This document shows positions 35,171 through 45,506 of a stretch of 64,000 bases of DNA, one piece after another. How positions within the stretch are numbered: the stretch's first letter is position 1; each line of letters begins with the position of its first letter. A program made the position numbers and the translations under genes. The stretch comes from Pelobacter propionicus DSM 2379 (GTDB lineage Bacteria; Desulfobacterota; Desulfuromonadia; Geobacterales; Pseudopelobacteraceae), in the NCBI RefSeq assembly GCF_000015045.1, contig NC_008609.1, positions 3,585,501-3,649,500 of the forward strand. Reading direction: 5' to 3'. A model generated the notes under the pieces. That model had not been told where the DNA came from, ran no database searches, and saw nothing but the letters and a program-made list of their open reading frames with translations.

Positions 35171-35995
35171 TCAGATCTTCTTGACTATGATTTTATCGTT
35201 GTAATCCAGGTCGATGTACTGGATCAACTGCTGCTGCTCCATGAGATTGCGATAGATGCGCGAGAGGCGCCCCAGTTTGGCGGCGAAATCGGCCGTCCCC
35301 ACCTTGACCGGAAGCGATCCCGATGCGGTGAACAGGGTAAAACCGTACCCCTTGTCGTAATGGATCTCCGATACGTCGGCAAGGATAAAGCCGCATTTCT
35401 GGCGCAGAAGGGTCAGCAGTTCGCAGGTCGCCTTCAGCGCCTCCTTCATGCCGGCCGGATCGTTGTCCAGGTCCTCTTCGCTGAAACCGGTCACCACAGG
35501 GTAGTCCAGGCGGTCCCCCTTGCTCAAGGTCTTGAAGACGGTGCCGTTTTTGTCCAGATAGTAGAGGTAGCCCATGTTGACCACCGCCAGCGGCTCGCGC
35601 TCGCTGATGGTGATGGAGAGGCCGTCCGGGTAGAAGCGGCGGATGCGCACCGTCTCCACCCAGGGGTTCTGGGCCAGCTGTTCGCCCATCTTCTTCAGGT
35701 TCAGGCGCAAGAGGTCCCGCCCCGGCTCCACATCGGCGACGGCCATGATCTCCTGGCGGGTCAACCGCTTAGTGGGAGATATCCTGATCTCCTTCAGGCG
35801 GAACAGGGTCAGCGAAGTTATGGCATGATAGCCCATGAACAGCGCACCGCACACCAGCGCAACACCTGCCAGGCCGAGGAACGCCGCTCCCAGCGGGCGC
35901 AGGTATTTTTTCAGGTTCAGCGGCTTGCGCTGCTTCTTGGCCCGGTTGGAGGATGACTGTTTGCGCTGGTATCGTGGGGAGGCATAATCCCGCAT
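35171..35995 (-). CDS. ftsQ: Cell division protein FtsQ/DivIB
   Basis: 274 aa bitopic membrane protein. A basic cytoplasmic tail (residues 1-30) is followed by one transmembrane segment (about 33-55, LGAAFLGLAGVALVCGALFMG) and a periplasmic POTRA domain (LFRLKEIRISPTKRLTRQEI) with the FtsQ domain after it (QNPWVETVRIRRFYPDGLSI). It bridges FtsA/FtsZ and the septal synthase via FtsL/FtsB. It lies between ddl and ftsA, 4 bp after ddl. Confidence 0.95.
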   Translation of the reverse strand: MRDYASPRYQRKQSSSNRAKKQRKPLNLKKYLRPLGAAFLGLAGVALVCGALFMGYHAITSLTLFRLKEIRISPTKRLTRQEIMAVADVEPGRDLLRLNLKKMGEQLAQNPWVETVRIRRFYPDGLSITISEREPLAVVNMGYLYYLDKNGTVFKTLSKGDRLDYPVVTGFSEEDLDNDPAGMKEALKATCELLTLLRQKCGFILADVSEIHYDKGYGFTLFTASGSLPVKVGTADFAAKLGRLSRIYRNLMEQQQLIQYIDLDYNDKIIVKKI

Positions 35996-35999
35996 GGCT

Positions 36000-36932
36000 T
36001 TACCCCGTTTTCACCGACAGGTCGGCAGACAGGATGATCCGTTCCACCAGTTCCTCGAAGGGGAGATCGGCTCCCTTGGCCGCGATCTCCGGCAGCAGAC
36101 TGAGCGCCGTCATACCGGGCAGGGTGTTCACCTCCAGCACGTAGCACTCCCCTGCGGGAGTCACCAGCAGGTCGACCCGGCTGTAGCAGCGGCATCCCAG
36201 GGCATGGTGGGCGGCCAGGCCGACCCGCAGCGCCTCTTCGTAGAGCCCCTTCTCCAGGCGGGCGGGAAAGAAGTGCTCGGCCATGCCATCGGTGTACTTG
36301 GCCTCAAAATCATAGAATTCGTTCCTGGACACGATCTCGATGGCACCCATGGGGCGGTCGTCCAGGATGCCGACCTGCACCTCCTGCCCCTTGATGAACT
36401 GTTCCACCAGGATCTCGTCGTCATGACGGAAGGCCAGCTTCACGGCAGCAGCCAGCTGGCTCTCCTCCTTGACGATGGAGATACCCACCGAAGACCCTTC
36501 CTGCACCGGCTTGACCACCAGCGGCAGGCCGAAGCTGAGGTGGCTGAGGGAGACCCGCTCCCCGCGCCGGAAATGGTGGAAGGGGGCGGTGAGGATGCCG
36601 GCACTGACGAAGGCCTGCTTGCTGTAGAGCTTGTGCATGGCCAGGGCGCTGGCCAGCACGCCGGAACCGGTGTAGGGGATAGCCATCAGCTCCAGCAACC
36701 CCTGAACGCAGCCATCCTCGCCATAGCGCCCGTGCAGGGCGATGAAGGCCGCGCCGATGCCTTCGCGGCTCAGGACCAGGGGGAGGTCCCTGGCCACGTC
36801 CACGCTAAGGGCGTCGAACCCCCTGGCCACAAGTGCCTGGCACACGGCGGCTCCGCTGGCTAGGGAGACTTCCCGCTCGGCCGAGAGCCCGCCCATGAGG
36901 ACGGCAATCTTTCTGGATCTGATGTCATTCAT
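36000..36932 (-). CDS. ddl: D-alanine--D-alanine ligase
   Basis: 310 aa ATP-grasp enzyme that makes the D-Ala-D-Ala dipeptide for MurF. It opens with [20 protein letters not shown], with [30 protein letters not shown] and [19 protein letters not shown] (Mg-ATP/ligase motifs) following. Start ATG 36932 is preferred over 36950 because GAGGAG lies 7 nt upstream of it. It is 4 bp after the murB stop. Confidence 0.97.
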   Translation of the reverse strand: MNDIRSRKIAVLMGGLSAEREVSLASGAAVCQALVARGFDALSVDVARDLPLVLSREGIGAAFIALHGRYGEDGCVQGLLELMAIPYTGSGVLASALAMHKLYSKQAFVSAGILTAPFHHFRRGERVSLSHLSFGLPLVVKPVQEGSSVGISIVKEESQLAAAVKLAFRHDDEILVEQFIKGQEVQVGILDDRPMGAIEIVSRNEFYDFEAKYTDGMAEHFFPARLEKGLYEEALRVGLAAHHALGCRCYSRVDLLVTPAGECYVLEVNTLPGMTALSLLPEIAAKGADLPFEELVERIILSADLSVKTG

Positions 36933-36936
36933 AACG

Positions 36937-37824
36937 TTACTCCTCGCCAACTATACGCACTTCCTCCTCCAGGGTCACCCCGCAAGAGGCCAGAACCGCT
37001 TTTTTCACAACCCGTGAAAGTTCCAGGAAATCTCCGGCAGTGGCGCCTCCCGTATTCACCAGGAAGTTGCTGTGCACCTGGGAAACCTGGGCGCCCCCCA
37101 CCCGCTCGCCGCGCATGCCGGTGGCGTCGATCAGCCGCCAGGCGGTCTGGCCGGCGGGGTTCTTGAAGAATGAGCCGGCGCTGGGAAAACCGACGCTGTG
37201 CTTGGCACGGCGCAGCTCCAGGTCTTTGCGGATCTCCTCCTCGGTCTGCTCAGCCTCGCGCTGGTCCAGCCTGAACAGGGCTTCCAGAATGATGTCCCCC
37301 GCTGCCAGATCCAGATGGCGGTAGCCATACTCCAGCTCGTCGCGGCCGAACTCCCTGACGTTGCCGTCATGCAGCAGGGTCAGGGATTCGGTCCGTTCCA
37401 TGATACCCGTGCCGTAGGCGCCGGCGTTCATCCTGATGGCGCCGCCAACGGTGCCAGGGATGCCGGAGATGAAGCCGATCCCCCCCAGCCCCTGTTCCTG
37501 GGCGAAGCGCACCACCGCCAGGTTCTCGGCCCCGGCCCCGGCACGGATGCGCCCCTGGCCGAGAGCCTCGACACGGTTGAAGCGCTCCAGGGAGATGACC
37601 GCCCCCCGGATGCCGCTGTCGCGCACCAGCAGGTTGTTGCCCCTGCCGATGGCCAGCCAGGGGATGCCCCTCTCCTTGAGCTGGCGCAGCAACCCCTGCA
37701 GGTCGTCCGCATCCTCCGGAATGGCGAACAGGTCCGCGGGACCGCCCACCCTGAGGGAGGTATGGCGGCTCATGGGTTCGTCAGCCAGAAGCAGGCCGCG
37801 CATGTTCAGCCCGGAGAGATTCAC
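36937..37824 (-). CDS. murB: UDP-N-acetylenolpyruvoylglucosamine reductase
   Basis: 295 aa FAD-dependent reductase that makes UDP-MurNAc. The FAD-binding segments [11 protein letters not shown] and [20 protein letters not shown] are present, as is [20 protein letters not shown] with the catalytic Ser; the shorter loop organisation fits the type II (Bacillus-like) MurB. Its ATG overlaps the murC stop by 4 bp. Confidence 0.97.
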   Translation of the reverse strand: MNLSGLNMRGLLLADEPMSRHTSLRVGGPADLFAIPEDADDLQGLLRQLKERGIPWLAIGRGNNLLVRDSGIRGAVISLERFNRVEALGQGRIRAGAGAENLAVVRFAQEQGLGGIGFISGIPGTVGGAIRMNAGAYGTGIMERTESLTLLHDGNVREFGRDELEYGYRHLDLAAGDIILEALFRLDQREAEQTEEEIRKDLELRRAKHSVGFPSAGSFFKNPAGQTAWRLIDATGMRGERVGGAQVSQVHSNFLVNTGGATAGDFLELSRVVKKAVLASCGVTLEEEVRIVGEE

Positions 37825-39203
37825 GAGGTTTTCTCCAAAAGCGTCACCAGCGCCTCGCCCTGCTGCCAGATGCTGCCGGCCCCCAGGGTGATGACCATGT
37901 CCCCCTCCTTGACGATGCCCAGCAGATGCTGGGGGATCAGCTCGCGGTTAGGGATCCAGGTGACATCCTTCTGGCCGTGCCTGAGGATCTCCTGGGAAAG
38001 GCGTTCCGCCGTGGCCCCCTCGACAGGCTGTTCCCCGGCGGCATACACATCGGTCAGGATCAGCACGTCGGCATCGTAGAAGGCGGTGACGAACTCGCCA
38101 AACAGCTCGTGGGTGCGGGTGTAGCGATGCGGCTGAAACACGGCCACGATACGCCGTTCCGGCCAGCCCAGCCGCGCGGCGGCCAGGGTCGCCTTGATCT
38201 CCGCCGGGTGGTGGCCGTAGTCGTCCACCACCGTGATCCCCCTGGGTTCCCCCTTGATGGTGAAGCGCCGCCCCACGCCGCCAAAGCGGGAGAATCCCTC
38301 CTGGATGGCGGAGAAGGGAACGTCCAGCTCCAGGGCAACGGCGATGCAGGCCATGGCGTTGAGCACGTTGTGGGCCCCCGGCATGGTGAAGGAGATCTCC
38401 CCCAGGCGGTACCCCTTGAAGTGGGCCGTGAAGCTGGTGGTGAACCCGTCATGCCTGACATGGGTGGCGCGGATATCGGCCTGGGAGGAGAGGCCATAGG
38501 TCATGTAGCGTTTCTTGACCCGCGGCAGGATGGCGCGGATGTTGGGATCGTCCAGGCAGAGCACCGCCATGCCGTAGAAGGGCACCTTGTTGATGAACTT
38601 GACAAAGGTATCCTTGATCTCCTCGATGCCGCCGGAGTAGTGGTCCAGGTGGTCGGCGTCGATGTTGGTGACCACGGCGATGGTGGGGGAGAGCACCAGG
38701 AACGAGCCGTCGGACTCGTCCGCCTCGGCCAGCAGGAACTTGCCCTGTCCCAGCTGGGCGTTGGTGCCGATGGCGTTCAGCTTGCCGCCGATGACGATGG
38801 TCGGATCGATGCCGGCGTGCCCCAGGATGGAAGCGGCCATGGAAGTGGTGGTGGTCTTGCCGTGGGTGCCGGCGATGGCGATGCCGAACTTCATGCGCAT
38901 CAGCTCGGCCAGCATCTCGGCCCGGGGGATGACCGGCACGTGCAGGCGCTTGGCCTCCACCACCTCCGGGTTGTCGTCATGCACGGCCGACGATATGACC
39001 ACCACGTCCACATCCTTAAGGTTATCCGCCTTGTGGCCAATGCCGATCTCCGCCCCCAGACGGGCCAAGCGCTCGGTGATGTCCGAGCCGCGCAGGTCGG
39101 AGCCTGACACTTTGTAGCCCAGATTCAGCAGCACCTCGGCGATGCCGCTCATGCCGATGCCGCCGATGCCGACGAAGTGGATTTTCTCGATTTTTCCGTA
39201 CAT
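37821..39203 (-). CDS. murC: UDP-N-acetylmuramate--L-alanine ligase
   Basis: 460 aa Mur ligase that adds L-Ala to UDP-MurNAc. The N-terminal [18 protein letters not shown] is typical of MurC, the ATP site is [12 protein letters not shown], and [16 protein letters not shown] with [10 protein letters not shown] are MurC-specific blocks. It is 12 bp after murG and overlaps murB by 4 bp. Confidence 0.98.
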   Translation of the reverse strand: MYGKIEKIHFVGIGGIGMSGIAEVLLNLGYKVSGSDLRGSDITERLARLGAEIGIGHKADNLKDVDVVVISSAVHDDNPEVVEAKRLHVPVIPRAEMLAELMRMKFGIAIAGTHGKTTTTSMAASILGHAGIDPTIVIGGKLNAIGTNAQLGQGKFLLAEADESDGSFLVLSPTIAVVTNIDADHLDHYSGGIEEIKDTFVKFINKVPFYGMAVLCLDDPNIRAILPRVKKRYMTYGLSSQADIRATHVRHDGFTTSFTAHFKGYRLGEISFTMPGAHNVLNAMACIAVALELDVPFSAIQEGFSRFGGVGRRFTIKGEPRGITVVDDYGHHPAEIKATLAAARLGWPERRIVAVFQPHRYTRTHELFGEFVTAFYDADVLILTDVYAAGEQPVEGATAERLSQEILRHGQKDVTWIPNRELIPQHLLGIVKEGDMVITLGAGSIWQQGEALVTLLEKTS

Positions 39204-39215
39204 GGGAATGCCTTT

Positions 39216-40355
39216 TCAGTTGGTTGGTGTGAGTATCTCGTCAACGATGATCCTGGCCGCATCAAGGCGGGCCATGGAGAAGGCCAGCTCTCCGGTGCGC
39301 CGCACCAGCCGCGGATCTCCTGCCAGTTGCAGGATCAGGGCCGCCAGCCGCTCCGCCGACAGTTCCCGTTCCAGCAGCATGAAGCAGGCCGACTGCCTGA
39401 GCAGCGCTTCGGCATTCCTGCGCTGGTGATCATCCACCGCATAGGGAAAGGGGATGAACAGGCAGGCCTTGGCCAGTGCCGTGACCTCGGCGATGGTGGT
39501 GGCGCCGGCCCGGCAGACCACCAGGTCGGCCCGGGCGTATTCACTGGCCATGTCGGCGATGAACGGCAGCACCCGCGCCTCGACCCCGGCAGAGCGGTAG
39601 GCTGCTGCCACACGCTCACGATCGCTTTCGCCGGTCTGGTGGGTGATGCCGAGCCTGACTGATGCGCGCTTGAGGAGCGGCAGGGCCGCCACCATGGCCA
39701 TGTTGATGGCATGCGCCCCCTGGCTGCCGCCGAACACTAGCAGGTTGAAACGGGGACCGGGGACCCGGGATGCGGGACCGGTAGAATCCGTCATATGTTT
39801 TTCCTGGTCCCTGATCCCTGGTCCCTGATCCCTGGTCCCCAGCCGGTCCAGGATCTGCCGCCGCAGGGGATTGCCGGTCAAAAGCGTCCTCCTGCCGGCA
39901 AAGAAGCGGGACGACTCCTCCAGGGTAATGAAGATCCGGTCGGCAAAGCGGGAGAGCAGCCGGTTGGTCATGCCCGGCACGGCGTTCTGCTCGTGGATGA
40001 AGCTGGGCACCTGCCTGGTGCGGGCTGCCAGCAGCATGGGGAGCGAGGCATAGCCTCCCACCCCCAGCACGGCATCGGGCCGGAAGCGGTCCAGAAGGCG
40101 GCATGACTGGCGATAGCCGTTGAACATCATCGCCGCCCCGCGCAGCTTGCCCAGTCCTCCCTTGCCGCGGATGCCGGCTGCCGAGATCAGCTCAAGGGGA
40201 AAGCCGGCTGCCGGAACCGCACGCGCCTCGATGCCCCGCTCGGTGCCCACGAACAGTACCTGGTTGGCCGGGTCGCGGGAGAGGAACTCTTCGGCAACGG
40301 CGATGCCGGGGAAGAGATGGCCGCCGGTGCCGCCACCGGCAATGATCAGCTTCAT
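39216..40355 (-). CDS. murG: UDP-GlcNAc:lipid I GlcNAc transferase MurG
   Basis: 379 aa GT28 enzyme on the inner face of the membrane that makes lipid II. It has IIAGGGTGGHLFPGIAVAEE, the lipid-facing HEQNAVPGMTNRLL, and the UDP-GlcNAc site GGSQGAHAINMAM and CRAGATTIAEVTALAKA. Between GNPLR (161-165) and FGGSQG (208-213), the linker of the two Rossmann domains is lengthened by roughly 16 residues relative to E. coli MurG, encoded by a palindromic repeat (residues 172-203, low-complexity Asp/Gly/Pro/Arg). Reading frame is kept, so function is probably intact. Start ATG 40355 overlaps the ftsW stop by 4 bp. Confidence 0.97.
   Translation of the reverse strand: MKLIIAGGGTGGHLFPGIAVAEEFLSRDPANQVLFVGTERGIEARAVPAAGFPLELISAAGIRGKGGLGKLRGAAMMFNGYRQSCRLLDRFRPDAVLGVGGYASLPMLLAARTRQVPSFIHEQNAVPGMTNRLLSRFADRIFITLEESSRFFAGRRTLLTGNPLRRQILDRLGTRDQGPGIRDQEKHMTDSTGPASRVPGPRFNLLVFGGSQGAHAINMAMVAALPLLKRASVRLGITHQTGESDRERVAAAYRSAGVEARVLPFIADMASEYARADLVVCRAGATTIAEVTALAKACLFIPFPYAVDDHQRRNAEALLRQSACFMLLERELSAERLAALILQLAGDPRLVRRTGELAFSMARLDAARIIVDEILTPTN
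39752..39840. repeat. Palindromic tandem-repeat insertion inside murG
   Basis: On the plus strand a G-rich arm (39752-39779; GGGGACC, GGGGA, GGGA, GGGACC blocks) faces a C-rich arm (39806-39840) across a 26-nt centre. The outer 7 bp GGGGACC/GGTCCCC pair perfectly and GGGA/TCCC blocks continue the pairing with mismatches. The C-rich arm is itself a direct repeat of a 14-bp unit (CCCTGGTCCCTGAT) in about 2.7 copies from 39803. It encodes the extra murG linker residues. Confidence 0.8.
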
Positions 40356-41476
40356 TGACCCTCCGGCAGGCCGATGGGGGTGATCTTCAGCCCGGACGAG
40401 ATATTGAGCAGAATACCGACGGCGAACAGGCTGATCAAAAGCGAGCTGCCGCCGTAACTGATGAACGGCAGGGCCAGTCCCTTGGTGGGAAACAGGCCGG
40501 TGATCACCCCCATGTTGACCGTGGCTTCGATGCCGAACAGGACCGCGATTCCCAGGGCCAGGAAACGGCCGAAGGCGTCGGGTGCAGCAGCCGCGATGCA
40601 CAGTGCGCGGTACACCAGCATGACGAACATGGCGACAATGACCAGTACCCCCATGAATCCCAGCTCCTCCCCCACCACGGAGAGGATGAAGTCGGTGTGG
40701 GCCTCGGGAAGATAGAACAGCTTCTGCTTACCCTCCCCCAGCCCCTGGCCGAACAGGCCGCCGGTGCCCAGGGCCAGCCAGGACTGGATGATCTGGAATC
40801 CTTTGCCGGCCGGATCGCTCCAGGGATCGCTCCAGGCCTCCATGCGCCCCTTGTGATAGCCGTGGCTCAGCTTGTAGGCCAGAAGCGGCAGCGCCAACAG
40901 GACCATGGAGAGGATATGGGCCAGACGGGTACCGGCGGCAAAGAGCATGGTGAAAGCCACCGCCACCAGGGTCAGGGCTCCCCCCAGGTCGGGCTGGGCT
41001 GCCAGACAGCCGATCAGGAGGGCCAGGACAATCATGTAGGGGATGATTCCCGAGGCGAACTCCTTGATCTTGTGTTGCTTCTTGTCCAGGGAATAGGCCA
41101 TGTACATGATCAGCGCCAGCTTTGCCATTTCCGACGGCTGCAGGTTGAAGCCGGGCAGCTTGATCCAGCGCGACGATCCGCCTGCCTTGCCGCCGATGCC
41201 CGGGATCAGCACCATCACCAGCAGCACCAGACAGAGCAGAAGCGCCGGAACCGCCATCCTCTTCCAGAAGTGGTACTCCACGCGCATGACTCCCAGCATG
41301 ATCCCCAGGCCGATAACGGCGAACATCCCCTGGCGCTTGAGGAAGAAGAAGCCGTCATGGTAGCGCTTGTCGGCCATGACCGAGGAGGCTGAAAAGACCA
41401 TCACCACCCCGAAGCAGGTCAGGGCGATGGCCATGGCCATGATGACCAGGTCATAGTTTTCGAGTTTCTTGAGCAT
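40352..41476 (-). CDS. ftsW: Septal peptidoglycan glycosyltransferase FtsW
   Basis: 374 aa SEDS-family membrane protein with about ten transmembrane segments that polymerises lipid II at the septum with FtsI. SEDS signatures are seen in GGKAGGSSRWIKLPGFNLQPSE, in blocks GSSRWI and FNLQPSEMAKL, and toward the end in TGLFPTKGLALPFISYGGSS. It follows murD by 107 bp and overlaps murG by 4 bp. Confidence 0.97.
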   Translation of the reverse strand: MLKKLENYDLVIMAMAIALTCFGVVMVFSASSVMADKRYHDGFFFLKRQGMFAVIGLGIMLGVMRVEYHFWKRMAVPALLLCLVLLVMVLIPGIGGKAGGSSRWIKLPGFNLQPSEMAKLALIMYMAYSLDKKQHKIKEFASGIIPYMIVLALLIGCLAAQPDLGGALTLVAVAFTMLFAAGTRLAHILSMVLLALPLLAYKLSHGYHKGRMEAWSDPWSDPAGKGFQIIQSWLALGTGGLFGQGLGEGKQKLFYLPEAHTDFILSVVGEELGFMGVLVIVAMFVMLVYRALCIAAAAPDAFGRFLALGIAVLFGIEATVNMGVITGLFPTKGLALPFISYGGSSLLISLFAVGILLNISSGLKITPIGLPEGQ

Positions 41477-41583
41477 ACGCGTCCACGCACAATCGGAAAG
41501 AAGCTTGAGTCACACAACTGTCACGAGCTATCACAAAAAAACGCCGAAACGAGTCAAGGCGGTTCACGGCAGGTGCGTCGCCC

Positions 41584-42924
41584 CTACAGCGCCTTGACCG
41601 CCGCGATGTAGCGCTGGGCCCGCTCCTCGTAGTCGCGGAACATGTCGAAACTGGAGCAGGCCGGCGACATGAGTACCGTTCCGCCGGGAGCGGTGAGCTC
41701 CGCTGCCAGACTGACCGCTTCCTCCAGGGTCGCGGCCCGGCGGGTGTCGGTCAGCGTCCCCAGCTCCTCCTGCATGCGGCCGGCCGCCTCGCCGATCAGC
41801 ACCAGATGGCGCACCCGCTCCCGCACCAGCCGCGAGAGCGGGGAGTAGGAGCCCCCCTTGTCCTTGCCGCCGGCGATCAGGGTTATGGCGTCGAAACTCT
41901 CCAGGGCCTTCTCCACGCTGCCCACGTTGGTGGCCTTGCTGTCCTCGTACCAGCGCACGCCGTTCAGTTCGCGCACGAACTCCATGCGGTGGTGCAGGGC
42001 CTCGAACTCGCGCACGCAGGCCAGGCTCTCGGTCGGCCGGCACTCCAGCAGCAGGCTACATGCCAGGGCGGCCATGATGTTCTCCAGGTTATGCACCCCC
42101 TGGAGGCGGAAGCCGGCGGTGGGGAAACGTTCCTCCCGACCGTTGTGACGCCAGACGATGAGCCCTTCCCGGTGGAAGATCCCCTCATCAAGCTCCTGTT
42201 TCCGGCTGAAGGGGAACAGGCACGCCCTGAGACCACGGCTATGCTCCATTACCAGCTCGTCGTCGGCGTTGACCACGGCGTAGTCATCCGCGGTCTGGTT
42301 CTCGAAGATGCGCAGCTTGGCCTCGATGTACTCCCGGTAGGAGGCGTAGCGGTCCAGGTGATCCTCGCTCAGGTTCAAAAGCGCGGCCACAGCGGGGCGG
42401 AAAGCTCTGATCCACTCCAGCTGGAAGGAGCTGATCTCTGCCACCACCCTCTCCACCGGTTCCGCGGACTCCAGCAGCTCGATCAGCGGATTGCCGATAT
42501 TGCCCCCCACGAAGGTGCGAAAGCCGTTCTTGATGAAGATGTCGCCGGTGATGGTGGTGGCGGTGGTCTTGCCGTTGGTTCCGGTGATGGCCACCAGCGG
42601 CGCCTGGATGAAGCGGGAAGCCAGCTCTATCTCGCTGATGATCTCCACCCCTGCCTCGTGCGCCATGACCAGCTGCGGCAGGGTGCGGGGAACCCCCGGG
42701 CTGACCACGATCAGGTGGCTCTGCGTGAAGGTCCCGGCGTCGTGGCGGGTCAACTCCCGCCTGATCCCGCGCCCCTCCAGCAGGGCCAGCTGCCCCGCCA
42801 GGGCGGCCTCGTCGCGCATGTCGGTGACCGTCACCCGCGCACCCCGTGAAGCCAGGAAGCGGGCGCAGGCCACACCGGTCTTGGCCAGGCCGACCACCAG
42901 CACCTTCTTGTCGTTCAGTTCCAT
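41584..42924 (-). CDS. murD: UDP-N-acetylmuramoylalanine--D-glutamate ligase
   Basis: 446 aa Mur ligase adding D-Glu. The N-terminal [19 protein letters not shown] is the UDP-binding region. The ATP loop is [13 protein letters not shown], with [18 protein letters not shown] and [17 protein letters not shown], typical MurD blocks. It is 31 bp after mraY. Confidence 0.98.
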   Translation of the reverse strand: MELNDKKVLVVGLAKTGVACARFLASRGARVTVTDMRDEAALAGQLALLEGRGIRRELTRHDAGTFTQSHLIVVSPGVPRTLPQLVMAHEAGVEIISEIELASRFIQAPLVAITGTNGKTTATTITGDIFIKNGFRTFVGGNIGNPLIELLESAEPVERVVAEISSFQLEWIRAFRPAVAALLNLSEDHLDRYASYREYIEAKLRIFENQTADDYAVVNADDELVMEHSRGLRACLFPFSRKQELDEGIFHREGLIVWRHNGREERFPTAGFRLQGVHNLENIMAALACSLLLECRPTESLACVREFEALHHRMEFVRELNGVRWYEDSKATNVGSVEKALESFDAITLIAGGKDKGGSYSPLSRLVRERVRHLVLIGEAAGRMQEELGTLTDTRRAATLEEAVSLAAELTAPGGTVLMSPACSSFDMFRDYEERAQRYIAAVKAL

Positions 42925-42955
42925 GCTTAAAAAAACCCTCTCTTCCGTCCCGGCG

Positions 42956-44032
42956 CTAGCGCATCTTCAGGGTGGAGATCGCCACCAGGGCCAGGATGAT
43001 GGTAATAATCCAGAAGCGGACGATGATCTTCGGCTCCGCCACCCCCTTCAGTTCGAAGTGGTGGTGGATCGGCGCCATGCGGAAGATACGCTTGCCGCGG
43101 TACTTGTACGATCCCACCTGGAAGATGACCGACAGCGCCTCGATCACGAAGATCCCCCCCACGATGACCAGCAGGATCTCCTGCTTGGTGATCACCGCGA
43201 TGGCCCCCAGGGTCCCTCCCAGGGAGAGCGAGCCCACATCCCCCATGAAGACCTCGGCGGGATAGGAGTTGTACCAGAGGAAACCGAGCCCGGCCCCCAC
43301 CATGGCGCCGCAGAGAACGGCCAGCTCTCCCGCGCCCGCCACCCGCGGGACCTGCAGGTAGGCCGAGAGGGTGGCGTGACCGGCGACATAGCTGAAGAGC
43401 ATGTAGGTGGCGGCATTGATGGCCACCGGACCGATGGCCAGGCCGTCCAGGCCGTCGGTCAGGTTGACCGCATTGCTGGCCCCCACGATCACCAGGGTAA
43501 CGAAGGGGATGTACCAGAACCAGAGGTCGGGATGGAAGTTCTTGAAGAAGGGGACAAAGAGCTGGGCGTTGAATCCGGGCTTCAGGAACAGAAACGTCCC
43601 CACCGCGCCGGCCAGCAGGACCTGCCAGAACATCTTCTGCCGCGGGGAAAGCCCCTTGGGGTTCTTCTCCACCACCTTCTTGTAGTCATCAACAAAGCCG
43701 ATCAGGCCGTAACCGATGGTTATGAACAGCACCGTCCAGATGTACTGGTTGGAGAGGTCGGCCCACAGCAGGGTCGGGATGACAATGGCCGCCAGGATCA
43801 TCACCCCTCCCATGGTCGGGGTGCCCTGCTTCTGCAGGTGGGATTCCGGGCCATCGGTGCGGATCACCTGGCGGGCCTGCAGTCCCTCCAGCACGCGGAT
43901 CACCCAGGGGCCAAGCACGAAGCAGACCAGGAGCGCCGTGATCATGGCATAGATGGTCCGGAACGTCAGGTATTTGAAGATGTTGAACAGCTTGACATCG
44001 CCGGCTAATGGATAGAGCAGGTGATACAGCAT
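42956..44032 (-). CDS. mraY: Phospho-N-acetylmuramoyl-pentapeptide transferase
   Basis: 358 aa polytopic membrane enzyme that forms lipid I from UDP-MurNAc-pentapeptide and undecaprenyl phosphate. Motifs are [19 protein letters not shown] (Asp-Asp), [15 protein letters not shown] and [12 protein letters not shown], plus the HHHFELKG motif near the C-terminus. It starts 64 bp after murF. Confidence 0.98.
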   Translation of the reverse strand: MLYHLLYPLAGDVKLFNIFKYLTFRTIYAMITALLVCFVLGPWVIRVLEGLQARQVIRTDGPESHLQKQGTPTMGGVMILAAIVIPTLLWADLSNQYIWTVLFITIGYGLIGFVDDYKKVVEKNPKGLSPRQKMFWQVLLAGAVGTFLFLKPGFNAQLFVPFFKNFHPDLWFWYIPFVTLVIVGASNAVNLTDGLDGLAIGPVAINAATYMLFSYVAGHATLSAYLQVPRVAGAGELAVLCGAMVGAGLGFLWYNSYPAEVFMGDVGSLSLGGTLGAIAVITKQEILLVIVGGIFVIEALSVIFQVGSYKYRGKRIFRMAPIHHHFELKGVAEPKIIVRFWIITIILALVAISTLKMR

Positions 44033-44096
44033 GGGTTACTCCGTATGTGCCCGAGCCCACCGTGGGGGCTGTGGCGCCAAGATTTACAAAAATCCG

Positions 44097-45506
44097 TTAC
44101 GCTGTGGGGTCAGCCACAGGGGGCCGTCTCCCTAGGAACGTCCGGCCCCGGATCGCCTCGGCGACCTTTTCCATGCGCATGCCGCGCGATCCCTTGACCA
44201 GCACGAAATCTCCCGGACGCGCCTGACGCAGGATGCTGGCAGCGATCTCGTCGTGGTCCGGGATGCGCATGACCTGCTCCTCAACCATTCCGGCCGACAA
44301 GGCCCCCACCGCCGCGTGGGCCATCAAGGGGCCGCAGAGGTAGAGCCGGTCCGCCACCGCGGCGGCCCGTACTCCCAGGGCACGGTGCAGCTCCGCTTCG
44401 TTGCTCCCCATCTCCAGCATGTCCCCCAGGGCCACGAAGGCCCGCCCTCCCCCCTTCAGCTCCCCCAGGGTGGTCAGGGCCGCCTCCATGGAGGCGGGGT
44501 TGGCGTTGTAGCTGTCATCGATCAGCACCAGGCCGCCCACATCTTCCAGCTGGAAGCGTTTGTCGTAGGGGCGGAAGCGTTCCAGGCCACTCTGGATCAG
44601 TTCGGCCGCGATACCCAAGCCATGGGCGGCCGCAGCCGCTGCCAGGGCGTTATAGACGGCGTGCCTGCCGTATGACCACAAGACCACGGGAAGGACAATT
44701 TCTCCCAGGTGAAGCAGGAAGCTCTGGCCGCCGATTCCCAGCGAGGTGATCTCCGTGGCGCGCACGTCGGCGTCGCCCAGGCCGAAGGTGAGTCGCCGCA
44801 CCCCTGGGGGTGATGGCTGTCCGGCGATCAGGGGATCGTCGGCATTGATGATGGCGCACCCTCCGGCGGGGAGGCGCAGCAACAGCTCTCCCTTTGCCCT
44901 GGCCACCCCTTCAACGCTCCCCATGCTCTCCAGGTGTGCGGGACAGGCGTTGAGCACGATACCGGTCTGGGGGGCGGCGACCTCGGCCAGGCGGTCGATC
45001 TCGCCCGGCTCGCTCATGCCCATCTCCAGCACGGCCCAGCCATGGGAGGCATCAAGCCTGAACAGCATCTGCGGCAAGCCGATCAGGTTGTTCAGGTTGC
45101 CGGCCGTCTTCAGCCCCGGTCCGGTCTGCTCCAGGATGGTTGCCAGCATCTCCTTGGTGGTGGTCTTGCCGTTGCTGCCGGTGATACCGACCAGCGGCAG
45201 GTCAAAGCGCCTGCGGTAGGCGGCTGCCAGGTCACCCAGGGCGACCAGCGTATCCACGACCCTGACAACGGTCAGTCCGGGGGGAATCTCCCCGTCGAAG
45301 CTCTGGTCAGCCAGCACGGCGGCAACTCCCTTGGCAGCCACCTGGGGGATGAAGTCGTGGCCGTCGAAGCGCTCTCCCCTAAGCGGCACGAACAGCTGGC
45401 CAGCCGCGACCGTGCGCGAATCGGTGGAGACCCCGCTCACCCGGGCCGACCGGTCACCCTGGAAGCCGCCCGCGGTGGCAGCGGCTATCTCCGCAATGCT
45501 GAACAT
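44097..45506 (-). CDS. murF: UDP-N-acetylmuramoyl-tripeptide--D-alanyl-D-alanine ligase
   Basis: 469 aa Mur ligase that adds D-Ala-D-Ala to the stem. It has the N-terminal FSIAEIAAATAGGF, the ATP loop GITGSNGKTTTKEML, ILEMGMSEPGEIDRL and LIDDSYNANPASMEAAL, which is typical MurF. Its ATG begins directly at the end of the murE stop with no intervening base. Confidence 0.98.
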   Translation of the reverse strand: MFSIAEIAAATAGGFQGDRSARVSGVSTDSRTVAAGQLFVPLRGERFDGHDFIPQVAAKGVAAVLADQSFDGEIPPGLTVVRVVDTLVALGDLAAAYRRRFDLPLVGITGSNGKTTTKEMLATILEQTGPGLKTAGNLNNLIGLPQMLFRLDASHGWAVLEMGMSEPGEIDRLAEVAAPQTGIVLNACPAHLESMGSVEGVARAKGELLLRLPAGGCAIINADDPLIAGQPSPPGVRRLTFGLGDADVRATEITSLGIGGQSFLLHLGEIVLPVVLWSYGRHAVYNALAAAAAAHGLGIAAELIQSGLERFRPYDKRFQLEDVGGLVLIDDSYNANPASMEAALTTLGELKGGGRAFVALGDMLEMGSNEAELHRALGVRAAAVADRLYLCGPLMAHAAVGALSAGMVEEQVMRIPDHDEIAASILRQARPGDFVLVKGSRGMRMEKVAEAIRGRTFLGRRPPVADPTA

